Positions 33,235 through 41,848 of a DNA stretch of 64,000 nt are shown piece after piece (position 1 is the first letter of the stretch; every line of letters begins with the position of its first letter). This DNA comes from DAOVXM01 sp963746255 (lineage in GTDB: Bacteria > Chloroflexota > Anaerolineae > Anaerolineales > UBA4823): positions 496,001 through 560,000 of the forward strand of contig CAVVAJ010000005.1 of NCBI GenBank assembly GCA_963746255.1, written 5' to 3'. Under the pieces are notes generated by a model, which was given only the letters and a program-made list of their open reading frames with translations, was not told the origin of the DNA and searched no databases. A program made the position numbers and the translations under genes.

Positions 33235-34566
33235 ATGGCACTTTCAGGAATTCAAATATATAAATTACTTCCACAGACGAATTGTAAGGAATGTGGATTC
33301 CCCACCTGCTTGGCATTCGCGATGAAACTTGCCAATAAACAGGTGGAGTTAGCCCTCTGCCCGTATGTAAGTGAAGAAGCGCAAGCTCAGCTATCAGAGG
33401 CTTCTGCCCCTCCTGTACGCCCGATCGTTTTGAAATCGAATGGGTATGAAGTTAAGGCTGGGAATGAGGTAGTGCTTTTCCGGCACGAGAAGACTTTCTA
33501 TAGTCAACCCGGATTATTCCTCCGGGTTCGGGATACAGAATCAGCTGAAGAAATACAAGCCAAGGTCGCAGCTGCGGATGAATATTCGGTGGACTATGTT
33601 GGCATTGAACTCAGCATGGGCGGGTTTGCGGTCCAGGCAAATGGTGGCGATTTTGCCAGATCGGTGTCTGCGGTCGTTGAAACCAGCCACAGACCCTTGA
33701 TTCTAATTGGGGATGCCGGGCAGCTGCAATCGGGTTTGGAGGCTGCAGGAGAGCAGGGGAAGGTGCTTTTATGCCATGCCGATGCTGAGAATTGGCAAGA
33801 GCTGGCTGCCTTAGCCAAAACCCATCATGCAGCACTTGCAGTTAGCGCAGCGACGTTGGATGGTATGATCGATTTGACCGAGAAAGTGAAAGGTGTCGGG
33901 GTTGATGATATCGTAATCTCTCCCATGCAGCGTAGTTTACATGGGACTTTGGAGGCCAATACCATCGTGCGCCGGATGGCGCTGAAAAAGAACTTCCGCC
34001 CGCTGGGCTACCCAATTCTCAGCTTTCCTGGTGATACTGGCGACCCAGCTCGCGAAGCTTATTCCGCGGCACAAGCCATCGGTAAGTACAGCAGCTTCAT
34101 TGTGATGGATCATTTTGCCCCAGAGGTTGTTTACCCTTTGTTAGTGCTTCGACAAAACATTTACACAGATCCACAGAAGCCAATTCAAGTCCAGCCGGGG
34201 TTGTATGAGATCAATAACCCGACGCCCGAAGATCCGGTGTTGGTAACCACGAATTTCAGCATTACTTACTTCAGTGTAGCTAATGAAATTGAAGGATCGG
34301 GATTACCAGCCTGGCTTATGGTCACTGATGCCGAAGGTATGAGCGTATTAACCGCATGGGCAGCTGGGAAGTTTGACTCAGAACGGATCGCGAAATCGGT
34401 CAAGACATTCGATGTGGAATCAAAAATCAGCCAGAAGCGAATCGTTTTACCCGGTCATGTCGCAGTTCTGTCAGGTGAACTGGAGGAAGAACTTCCTGGT
34501 TGGGAGATTAAAGTTGGACCGCGTGAAGCTGTAGATATTCCAAAATATATGAAAGAAGTTCTATAA
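33235..34566 (+). CDS. acsC: Corrinoid iron-sulfur protein large subunit AcsC (CdhE-like)
   Basis: Carries the [4Fe-4S] cluster and binds the corrinoid that shuttles the methyl group from AcsE to acetyl-CoA synthase. The start is the ATG at 33235 with CAGGAG upstream, giving 443 residues. The N-terminal cluster motif is TNCKECGFPTC (Cys17, Cys20, Cys25) with Cys42 in LALCPY. A TIM-barrel follows (VDYVGIELSMGG, DDIVISPMQRSLHGTLEANT, YPILSFPGD) and a C-terminal corrinoid-binding domain (VTTNFSITYFSVANEIE, AWLMVTDAEGMSVLTAWAAGKF). It pairs with the AcsD domain of the preceding fusion. Confidence 0.95.
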   Translation: MALSGIQIYKLLPQTNCKECGFPTCLAFAMKLANKQVELALCPYVSEEAQAQLSEASAPPVRPIVLKSNGYEVKAGNEVVLFRHEKTFYSQPGLFLRVRDTESAEEIQAKVAAADEYSVDYVGIELSMGGFAVQANGGDFARSVSAVVETSHRPLILIGDAGQLQSGLEAAGEQGKVLLCHADAENWQELAALAKTHHAALAVSAATLDGMIDLTEKVKGVGVDDIVISPMQRSLHGTLEANTIVRRMALKKNFRPLGYPILSFPGDTGDPAREAYSAAQAIGKYSSFIVMDHFAPEVVYPLLVLRQNIYTDPQKPIQVQPGLYEINNPTPEDPVLVTTNFSITYFSVANEIEGSGLPAWLMVTDAEGMSVLTAWAAGKFDSERIAKSVKTFDVESKISQKRIVLPGHVAVLSGELEEELPGWEIKVGPREAVDIPKYMKEVL

Positions 34567-34620
34567 GGAAAAACGACGCAATCCCAACATCCAAACCTCT
34601 TAGATCGTCGTTACTATGGA

Positions 34621-36555
34621 ATGGTAGAACACATTGTAAAATTTGATACATCAGCTGTACCAGTGAGTGTACCAACCGGTGCTTTAGTCACTGAAGCAGC
34701 TTTGCGAGCTGGTGTCGATTTAAACCAACCCTGTGGAGGGCAAGGACGCTGCGGTCGGTGTGCGGTCCAGGTAACTGCTGGTGAAGTACGCCGGCGCAGC
34801 GTGCTCCGTCTTTCACAAACGGATATCGAGAGCGGTTACGCGCTTGCATGTCAATCGGTTATCGAGGGGGATGTCGAGATAGTAGTTCCACCGCAAGAAA
34901 AGATAGAAAGGCGACTAACAACTGATCGGGTGGTTGCAGAAGTCCGAGTACCGCGAGACTATAATCCAGCCTTAGCACAAACCATATCGCGCATACCTCT
35001 CACGATTACCCCACCAGATATCGATGATCAGAGCGATGATTGGAGCCGAGTACAGACCGTTCTGCGGCAGCAAGCGGGTTTGAGCGAAGTAGTTATCTCC
35101 CTCAACACTCTGCGGACAATCGGGAACTCTCTGCGTGCAGGTGGGTGGCAGGTCACAGCAGTCGTGGATAAAATGACCTGGGATTGTCCTGGATGTCCGG
35201 CACGGTTAATTGATCTGATCCCCGGGCATATTCCAGCAGATGAACCTCTTTGGGGAGTGGCAATCGATATCGGAACTACAACCGTCTCTTTGTGGGTAGT
35301 AGACCTGCTGACGGGAGAAGTGCGAGCACAGGTGGCGGAATATAACGGTCAAATTGCACGCGGGGAAGACGTTATTTCTAGAATCATATATGCGGCTAAG
35401 GATGGCGGCAATCGTCATATTCAGCAGATGGTCCTGGAGACGATTGAGGAGTTAATTAATCGGGCATGTAAGCGAATTCTGATTAAGCCCACTGATATTT
35501 CGAAGGCAACTATTTCCGGCAATAGTACGATGATCCACTTGCTGTTAGACATCCCTGCTGAAAGCATCCGTCTAACCCCATTCGTGACCGCGGTGAATCA
35601 AGTGCCATCTCTTACTGCAGCAGAAGTGGGGATTGGTATCCATCCGAACGGGACTGTGGATTGTTTGCCAGGTGTGGCCAGCTACGTTGGTGCCGACATT
35701 ACTGCAGGGGTTTTGTCGTCGGGTATGGATGATACCGAATTGCTAACCCTTTTCATGGATGTAGGTACCAATGGCGAGACAGTATTTGGATCCCGGGAGT
35801 GGTTGGTCACTTGTGCCTGTTCAGCTGGCCCTGCTTTTGAGGGTGCGGGAGTCATGCACGGTATGCGCGCTACCAAGGGTGCCATTGAGGAAGTTTGGAT
35901 CAATGGGCATACACTTAAACCGACCTACCGGGTAATCGGAGGTGGAAAACCACGCGGATTATGCGGAAGTGGTTTGATATCTTTGTTGGCTGAAATGCTC
36001 ATGACCGGTGTGATTGATAAAGCTGGATACTTGAATATATCTTCCGAGAGCGAGCGAATCCGAGATGGGGCCCATGGCAGTGAGTACGTTGTCGCCTGGG
36101 GAACAGAAACACATGATGGAAATGATATAGTTATCACGCATGTTGATATTGACAATCTAATAAGAGCGAAAGCCGCAATTTACGCAGGGTTCAGCGTACT
36201 TGCGGTAAGTGTTGGGGTTCCACTGGGCTCTGTTGAGCAAGTCCTGATTGGTGGTTCATTCGGCAAGTATATCAATGTGGAAAAAGCCATCCAGATTGGG
36301 CTCCTCCCAGATATGCCTTGGGACAGGTTTAAGTTTTTAGGAAATACCTCAGTGTTGGGTGCATATTATGGGCTGCTCGATAAAGATTTGCGAAAGAGAA
36401 TCAGCGAGATCGCACAGAAGATGACCTATATTGAGTTATCTGCTGACAACACGTTCTATGACGCCTTCATGTCAGCGATGTTTTTGCCACATACCGATTT
36501 GAGTAATTTCCCAACAGTCGCAGGAACACTACCTGCTACTAGTCCAGACAGGTGA
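34621..36555 (+). CDS. acsV: Reductive activator of the corrinoid protein (RACo/AcsV type)
   Basis: ATP-dependent reactivase that reduces the inactive Co(II) state of the corrinoid protein. The 644-residue protein has an N-terminal [2Fe-2S] ferredoxin domain with CGGQGRCGRCAV (Cys38, Cys44, Cys47) and a further cysteine in LACQS. The C-terminal ASKHA-fold part contains GVAIDIGTTTVSLWVVDL, GNSTMIHLLL, MDVGTNGETVFG and GGSFGKYINVEKA. Length and layout match AcsV and related DUF4445 proteins. It lies between acsC and acsE as in acetogen gene clusters. Its stop overlaps the upstream extension of the acsE frame. Confidence 0.93.
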   Translation: MVEHIVKFDTSAVPVSVPTGALVTEAALRAGVDLNQPCGGQGRCGRCAVQVTAGEVRRRSVLRLSQTDIESGYALACQSVIEGDVEIVVPPQEKIERRLTTDRVVAEVRVPRDYNPALAQTISRIPLTITPPDIDDQSDDWSRVQTVLRQQAGLSEVVISLNTLRTIGNSLRAGGWQVTAVVDKMTWDCPGCPARLIDLIPGHIPADEPLWGVAIDIGTTTVSLWVVDLLTGEVRAQVAEYNGQIARGEDVISRIIYAAKDGGNRHIQQMVLETIEELINRACKRILIKPTDISKATISGNSTMIHLLLDIPAESIRLTPFVTAVNQVPSLTAAEVGIGIHPNGTVDCLPGVASYVGADITAGVLSSGMDDTELLTLFMDVGTNGETVFGSREWLVTCACSAGPAFEGAGVMHGMRATKGAIEEVWINGHTLKPTYRVIGGGKPRGLCGSGLISLLAEMLMTGVIDKAGYLNISSESERIRDGAHGSEYVVAWGTETHDGNDIVITHVDIDNLIRAKAAIYAGFSVLAVSVGVPLGSVEQVLIGGSFGKYINVEKAIQIGLLPDMPWDRFKFLGNTSVLGAYYGLLDKDLRKRISEIAQKMTYIELSADNTFYDAFMSAMFLPHTDLSNFPTVAGTLPATSPDR

Positions 36556-36572
36556 AAGGAGGGGTAAAACCC

Positions 36573-37496
36573 ATGTATATCATCGGAGAGAATATCCATA
36601 TAATTTCAGAGAAAGTCAAGACGGCTCTCAAAGAAAAAAATGCAAAATTTTTTCAGGAGCTAGCGGTTAAACAGGTCGAGGGGGGAGCACACGCCTTAGA
36701 TATCAATTTAGGCCCGCGGAAAAAGGATTGGGAAGAAGTATTTCCATGGATGGTCGAAACCGTAGAAGCGGTGGTTGATGTACCGCTTAGTTTTGACAGC
36801 ACGAATATCCTTGGCATCGAAGCGGGATTAAAAAAGGTGACGAAAGCACAACCAATTATTAATTCAACTTCCGCTGAGCCGGAGCGCTTGGAAAAAGTTC
36901 CGCTGTTGGCTAAGGAATACAATACGCGTCTGATCGCCCTAACGATGGGTAAGAGCGGCATTCCAGTCGCCGCAGATGAGAGAGTGACCATTGCTTTAGA
37001 AGTATTAATTCCACGCATGTTGGAGATTGACTACCCAATGGAAAATCTCATCATTGACCCATTAGTTTTGACTGTCTCCGGATGTCAAGAGTACTGCCCA
37101 GAACTGCTGGAAGCGGTGCGGACTATACAATATGCCTGGGATCCACCGCCAGCCATCTCAGTAGGCCTTTCGAATGTCTCCAATGCCGTCCCGCACGAGA
37201 TGAGACCGTTGATCAATCAAGTGTACTGTGCAATGCTCATGGGTGTTGACCTGAAGATGATGATTGCTGATCCACTCGATAAGGAACTGAAAGAAACCAT
37301 CCGGATCCTTGAAGAGCGTGACGAATCAACCCCCGTAGGTAAGCTGTACTTGAAGATCGCAGACCGGATTGCAGCAATGGGAGAGCCGACCATAGACGAT
37401 GTGGATATGGGTGATCCTGAGCAAGTCGCGATTTGGAAAACAGTCCAAATACTGCTCAACAAAGTTATTTATGCAGATGGTTATTTGGAGCAATAA
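36573..37496 (+). CDS. acsE: Methyltetrahydrofolate:corrinoid protein methyltransferase AcsE
   Basis: Transfers the N5-methyl group of methyl-H4folate to the corrinoid protein. The product is 307 residues from the ATG at 36573, which has GGAGGGG 8 bp upstream; a GTG or ATG seven codons earlier is less likely. It is a pterin-binding TIM barrel: AHALDINLGPRKKDW, LSFDSTNILGIEAGL, IINSTSAEPER, LIIDPLVLTVSGCQEY and ISVGLSNVSNAVPHEMR, where the conserved Asp and Asn residues bind the pterin. It connects the methyl branch (MetVF next door) to the carbonyl branch. Confidence 0.95.
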   Translation: MYIIGENIHIISEKVKTALKEKNAKFFQELAVKQVEGGAHALDINLGPRKKDWEEVFPWMVETVEAVVDVPLSFDSTNILGIEAGLKKVTKAQPIINSTSAEPERLEKVPLLAKEYNTRLIALTMGKSGIPVAADERVTIALEVLIPRMLEIDYPMENLIIDPLVLTVSGCQEYCPELLEAVRTIQYAWDPPPAISVGLSNVSNAVPHEMRPLINQVYCAMLMGVDLKMMIADPLDKELKETIRILEERDESTPVGKLYLKIADRIAAMGEPTIDDVDMGDPEQVAIWKTVQILLNKVIYADGYLEQ

Positions 37497-37594
37497 GAGT
37501 ATAATAGGGTAAGTATTTCAGTAAATGAGTATGTACCTACCATCCATAATGAAAAAATAATTTCGCTTATTTTATTAGTTTAAGGAGGCATTTT

Positions 37595-39091
37595 ATGCCA
37601 ATATTTACACCCGGGCGTCGCTGGCAACCTGCTTTTAGTCCGTTCAAAAGAGAACCATTTAACCGTCGTGTTTTGGCTGGCGTTGAGCGAGTGGTAAAAG
37701 GTCCGTTGTTTGGTTGTCGTATGTGTGGAAATTGTCTTTTACAAGAGACGGCTTTTATTTGTCCAATGGAATGCCCTAAAGGAATCCGCAATGGGCCGTG
37801 TGGAGGCTCCACACCTGAAAAATGTTATGTAGATGAAACCCGACCATGCATTTGGTATGAGATATATAATCGGGCTTACTCCATGGGACGGGAAGAAATG
37901 CTCCTGGAAGTGCTTCCGCCACTGGACTGGAATAAAACCGGTACCGAGACTTGGGGTGATATTGCCCGACAAGTAAAAGTCGTCGGGACGGCAAAGGTCT
38001 TGAAAGGTATGCTAACGAGTGATCCTGCAACACGTTCCGAAACGTGGGATTCTGTTTTTCAGCCGGTGAGACAGCCTGAGTGGTGGCAGGGGGATGCGAA
38101 ATATCACCCGCCAGCTTATGAAGAACCGGTTTCAGAGCTTGAAAGACGGCTCAAGGCGGGTGAATTTGTCGTTACTGGGGAAGTTGCCCCTCCGATGACG
38201 ATTGCGACAAAGAAGCTCTGCTCGAATGTAGACTTAATTGAACCTTATGTGGCAGCGATTAACTTTACCGATAGCCCATCGGCAACTCCGCGTATGTCCA
38301 GCTGGGCTTGCAGCGCTTTGGCAATTGAGCGTGGCGCCGAACCCGTGATGCAGATCGCTGCCCGGGACCGGACAAGGACTGGACTGCAAGCAGAAGTCCT
38401 GGGCGCGAATGCCTTGGGTATCCGCAATATCCTATGCCTATCTGGCGACTCAATGCGGATGGCACCCGAACCACGCGGACGGATGGATATCGTCGATATC
38501 GATTCGATCCAAATGTTGTGGATCTTGCGCCGAATGCGGGATGAAGGAAAATATCTGGACGGCCGCAACATGAAATTCCCACCTAAATTATTTTTGGGTG
38601 CTGCGGCGTCACCATTTGCGTCAGAGCCTCGCTTCCAGGCATTGCGTGAACAGAAGAAGGTGAATGCTGGTGCACAGTTTTTCCAAACGAACCTGGTATT
38701 TGATCCTGACGGATTGGAAATTTGGTTGAACGAAATTGCCAAGCGGGATATTCTCGACAAAGTGTTTATCCTGGTGGGGATAACCCCTCTAAAAAGCTTG
38801 CGAATGGCGCAGTACATGCATTCAGAAGTCCCCGGTGTTACGATTCCTGAACGCCTGTTAGCGCGGATGGAACACGCAGGTGACAACGCTGAAGAAGAAG
38901 GTGTCCAGATTGCCCTCGAGCTAATTGAGGCAGTGAAGGATCTTCAAGGCGTAAACGGAATCCACTTAATGGCTGTTGGGTGGGAGTCAATCGTCCCTCG
39001 GATTGTATCTGAAGCCGGCTTGGCACCGGCAATTGTCGAAGAGGGGAAATCTCATACTGCAGACCAGAAAATGCCAGTCCAAACGAGCTGA
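37595..39091 (+). CDS. metF: MetV-MetF fusion, methylenetetrahydrofolate reductase
   Basis: Reduces methylene-H4folate to methyl-H4folate, the last methyl-branch step. The 498-residue protein combines two units that are separate in acetogens. Residues 1-130 are a MetV-like cysteine-rich domain (CRMCGNC at 41-47, then Cys56, Cys60, Cys69, Cys77 and Cys85, with NGPCGGS). From about residue 180 a MetF TIM barrel follows (VVTGEVAPP, GIRNILCLSGD, AQFFQTNLVFD, VFILVGITPLKS). AAGGAGG is upstream. The last gene of the operon before a strong terminator. The fusion fixes MetV and MetF in equal amounts. Electron donor not evident. Confidence 0.9.
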   Translation: MPIFTPGRRWQPAFSPFKREPFNRRVLAGVERVVKGPLFGCRMCGNCLLQETAFICPMECPKGIRNGPCGGSTPEKCYVDETRPCIWYEIYNRAYSMGREEMLLEVLPPLDWNKTGTETWGDIARQVKVVGTAKVLKGMLTSDPATRSETWDSVFQPVRQPEWWQGDAKYHPPAYEEPVSELERRLKAGEFVVTGEVAPPMTIATKKLCSNVDLIEPYVAAINFTDSPSATPRMSSWACSALAIERGAEPVMQIAARDRTRTGLQAEVLGANALGIRNILCLSGDSMRMAPEPRGRMDIVDIDSIQMLWILRRMRDEGKYLDGRNMKFPPKLFLGAAASPFASEPRFQALREQKKVNAGAQFFQTNLVFDPDGLEIWLNEIAKRDILDKVFILVGITPLKSLRMAQYMHSEVPGVTIPERLLARMEHAGDNAEEEGVQIALELIEAVKDLQGVNGIHLMAVGWESIVPRIVSEAGLAPAIVEEGKSHTADQKMPVQTS

Positions 39092-39120
39092 GTTTAAGTA
39101 AGTACACTGTTCTACTGGTT

Positions 39121-39155
39121 GCCCCCAAGTTCACAGAACTTGGGGGCATTTGTTG
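39121..39155 (+). terminator. Intrinsic terminator of the Wood-Ljungdahl operon
   Basis: Perfect 12-bp stem GCCCCCAAGTTC / GAACTTGGGGGC with an ACA loop, followed by ATTTGTTGT on the plus strand, 30 bp past the metVF stop. Confidence 0.85.
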
Positions 39156-39235
39156 TGATGAATTGCCTACCGGTTGGGTTACTATAATTCTTCAGACATC
39201 TGTGTGTGGATAGAGTAAAATAGAAAACCCAGGTT

Positions 39236-39269
39236 ATGAAAAAGAAGAAGCGTCTTCAGTTGTGTTCTA
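39236..39269 (+). other. Displaced signal-peptide start of modA
   Basis: An ATG at 39236 opens a frame that stops at 39290. If one A of the run 39239-39243 is removed, it joins the modA frame and gives MKRRSVFSCVLLLLLLSF followed by NTYGC, a complete lipoprotein signal with lipobox. The modA ORF as read lacks a proper start. Confidence 0.65.
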
Positions 39270-40061
39270 TTGCTGCTCCTCCTATCGTTTAATACATATG
39301 GGTGTACCGTAAACACCAGACTGGAGAGTGTACATTCACAGATAGTTGTTTTTGCCGCTGCATCGCTAACCGAAGCGATGGCAGACATAACTTCGAACTT
39401 TGAAGCAGGACATCCTGGTGTACATGTTGTTCTCAATCTGGCAGGTTCCCAGCAATTGGCACAGCAGCTAATACATGGAGCGCCAGCTGATGTATTTGCC
39501 AGCGCAAACCAGCAGCAAATGGATATTGTTCAAAGCGATGGTCGGATCAATATCGAAGATCAGACCATATTTGCCCAGAACAGGTTGGTCGTGATCTACT
39601 CTCGGGACAGTAAACTCTCAATCACCGAGCTCGATGATATGGCGACACCTGATCTGAAAATCATCATCGCAGCGCCGGATGTCCCGGTCGGGCGTTACAG
39701 CTTGGATTTTATAGATAGAGCAGCTCAGGATGAAAGCCTGGGACCATCATTTCGCGAAGCAGTAACGAAAAATATCGTTTCCTTTGAGGACAATGTCAAA
39801 TTTGTCATTACAAAGGTGGCTCTTAGTGAAGCGGACGCCGGCATTGTATATGTTACTGATGTTTACGGTGAAAGTGGAAATGATGTTGGTGTGATAGAAA
39901 TACCTGATCATCTAAACCCGATCGCTAAATACCCAATAGCTGTTTTGAATGATAGTAAACAGAGTCAACTTGCCCGATCGTTCATAGAATATGTCACTTC
40001 GCAGGAGGGTAGAGATATTTTATCAACGTATGGGTTTACTTTCCAAAATAATTCAGAATAG
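39270..40061 (+). CDS. modA: Molybdate/tungstate ABC transporter substrate-binding lipoprotein ModA
   Basis: Extracytoplasmic oxyanion-binding protein. From residue 25: IVVFAAASLTEAMADITSNFEAGHPGVHVVLNLAGSQQLAQQLIHGAPADVFASAN is the ModA N-terminal signature, and the C-terminal part has VKFVITKVALSEADAGIVYVTDV and YPIAVLNDSKQ. The visible N-terminus begins at a TTG in the middle of a hydrophobic stretch ending in a TYGC lipobox. The signal start is in another frame (39236), so a one-base insertion is suspected. modB follows 30 bp downstream. Molybdate or tungstate would feed formate dehydrogenase or other molybdoenzymes; none is in the window. Confidence 0.9.
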   Translation: MLLLLSFNTYGCTVNTRLESVHSQIVVFAAASLTEAMADITSNFEAGHPGVHVVLNLAGSQQLAQQLIHGAPADVFASANQQQMDIVQSDGRINIEDQTIFAQNRLVVIYSRDSKLSITELDDMATPDLKIIIAAPDVPVGRYSLDFIDRAAQDESLGPSFREAVTKNIVSFEDNVKFVITKVALSEADAGIVYVTDVYGESGNDVGVIEIPDHLNPIAKYPIAVLNDSKQSQLARSFIEYVTSQEGRDILSTYGFTFQNNSE

Positions 40062-40091
40062 GCATCACCTAAACAATTATCAAGGGTAAAC

Positions 40092-40919
40092 GTGTCCGAA
40101 GTTGTTTTCTCTGAGCCAAAATACGATACAGATCGCAAGCCAATAAGAAAACTCGGTTGTGCTTGGTGGATAATGAGCGTTCCGCTCATCGTCTATATCA
40201 TCCTGCCAGTTTTAGCATTGCTGCTAAGCACCAGTCCTGAAGAACTGTTCGAAAATATACAGCTACCTGAGGTATACCAAGCGATCTATATAAGTTTACT
40301 GACAAGTACGGCAGCTGCAGGGACCACAGTTATCTTTGGAATCCCTATTGCGTACCTGATGGCGAGAAAGGAGTTTAGATTTAAACGGCTTGTGGATAGC
40401 GCCTTGGACTTACCCATTGTATTACCCCCTGCAGTTGCTGGGTTGGCATTGTTAATGGTCTATGGACGCCGTGGTTTAATTGGGGGTTGGCTGGATTCTG
40501 TGGGTTTGCAGATCGCTTTTACGCCCATCGCAGTGATTATGGCGATGATATTTATCTCAGCTCCATTATTCATCAAATCTGCCGCAATCGGTTTCGGAAA
40601 TATTGAACCTGAGTTGGAACAGGCAGCATCCTTGGACGGTGCCAGCCCATGGTATATCTTCCGGATGATTACATTACCTCTCTCCCGAGTTGCATTGTTA
40701 GGTGGGTTGGTACTGACATGGACACGAGCATTGGGTGAGTTTGGTGCCACAATCATATTCGCGGGAAATTTTCCCGGGATTACACAAACGATGCCGTTAG
40801 CGATCTACTTGGGATTTGAGTTGGACATGGAAATCGCGATTACGCTATCGGTCATCCTTATACTTATCTCATTTTTTACCTTGGTGCTATTGAAGGGATT
40901 CTTCTTGGAGAAAGACTAA
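40092..40919 (+). CDS. modB: Molybdate/tungstate ABC transporter permease ModB
   Basis: A 275-residue integral membrane permease with about five to six spans. It has the ABC permease EAA loop (ELEQAASLDGASPWYIFRMITLPLSR) and ModB-typical LPIVLPPAVAGLALLMVYGRRG and RALGEFGATIIFAGN. The first about 20 residues are polar, then a span starts at CAWWIMSVPLIVYIILPVLALLL. It follows modA, but no modC ATPase gene is present in the window; the next 360 bp hold no gene. The ATPase may be encoded elsewhere or shared. Confidence 0.92.
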   Translation: MSEVVFSEPKYDTDRKPIRKLGCAWWIMSVPLIVYIILPVLALLLSTSPEELFENIQLPEVYQAIYISLLTSTAAAGTTVIFGIPIAYLMARKEFRFKRLVDSALDLPIVLPPAVAGLALLMVYGRRGLIGGWLDSVGLQIAFTPIAVIMAMIFISAPLFIKSAAIGFGNIEPELEQAASLDGASPWYIFRMITLPLSRVALLGGLVLTWTRALGEFGATIIFAGNFPGITQTMPLAIYLGFELDMEIAITLSVILILISFFTLVLLKGFFLEKD

Positions 40920-41283
40920 CAAATTGCGGGGGAAATTTTCGTTAACCTATACCCTGCCATAGACTCATCTACACCTGATAACATTCCACATTAAAGCCAG
41001 CGTTACCTGGTTGAAATCTGCGATAAAGTCTCCAGATAGATTTCCAAAGTCAACCCAGGTATGATTATTATATGAGCAGCTGCAATGTCACCGTTTCTAC
41101 CTGGACTGGTATTCTTATTTGGTCCTCAGCATTCTACTTGAGTGATTCAACTTTTCTTGCTCATAACATAATTTCTGATGATTGGTGATACATTTATTAG
41201 ATCTGAAGCAGATTTTAAATGAGATCGACCAGACTTTTTCATCGCTGTGTTACTTTGGGGTATCGTTGCCTCAAATATAAATG
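40920..41283. other. 364-bp region without a recognised gene
   Basis: No ORF of note, no RNA gene and no trace of modC on either strand. It lies between modB and a transposase remnant and may be debris of an insertion. Confidence 0.4.
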
Positions 41284-41718
41284 TTACCGAATAAGTTTCC
41301 ATAAGCTAGCTACATTATCATCAATCTTGTTACGTAAAGTCACCGGATTGAGTCGGAAATATTGCCCGGTAAGCCTGGCTTTCACCTCAAACGAGACATC
41401 CTTTGAAGCCAATACTCGGCGGAATGGAGTTGCAGCCAGATCATATCGTCTGACGGTACGACCGTCAATCTGTTCTTTACCAATCAATTTGAGAACTGGC
41501 TGAAAGAAGTTGACGTACAGGCGCAGATCTTCGTAGATAGCGCTCAATAAATTCAGTTCATCCTGGGTTTCAAACCGGTCATAGCCAATCAGATGACGTA
41601 CCACTGACCAGTTCTTCTGCTCCACGTGCGCCTGGTCATTTTTCCTGTACGGGCGCGAACGAGTGAAGGTGATTTGTTCGGTCAGGCAATAGCGATAAAG
41701 GATATCGTTGATGAACAT
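41284..41718 (-). pseudogene. Transposase C-terminal remnant (DDE/integrase type)
   Basis: The 144-residue frame matches only the C-terminal end of DDE transposases of the rve type: FINDILYRYCLTEQITFTRSRPYRKNDQAHVEQKNWSVVRHLIGYDRFE, containing the third acidic residue region (HVEQKN). It then has LRLYVNFFQPVLKLIGKEQ and TPFRRVLAS. The sequence begins abruptly at what should be the middle of a DNGSEFIN motif; the N-terminal DNA-binding region and first two acidic residues are missing. No inverted repeats were recognised. It is a dead fragment of an insertion sequence. Family assignment is approximate. Confidence 0.75.
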
Positions 41719-41848
41719 CGCTAGAGCTGATAATTGAATCCTGTTATACTATCCCAAATCGAAGGATTATTGCATTTGTATTTTTCCCGTGGTCGATTTT
41801 GAATAACTGGTCGTCATTAATTCGCATAAAGGTATGTATAGTTAGATT

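Noticed and set aside
38245..38886. 213-codon antisense ORF
   Set aside because: Lies wholly inside metVF in a shadow frame, with no recognisable motif.
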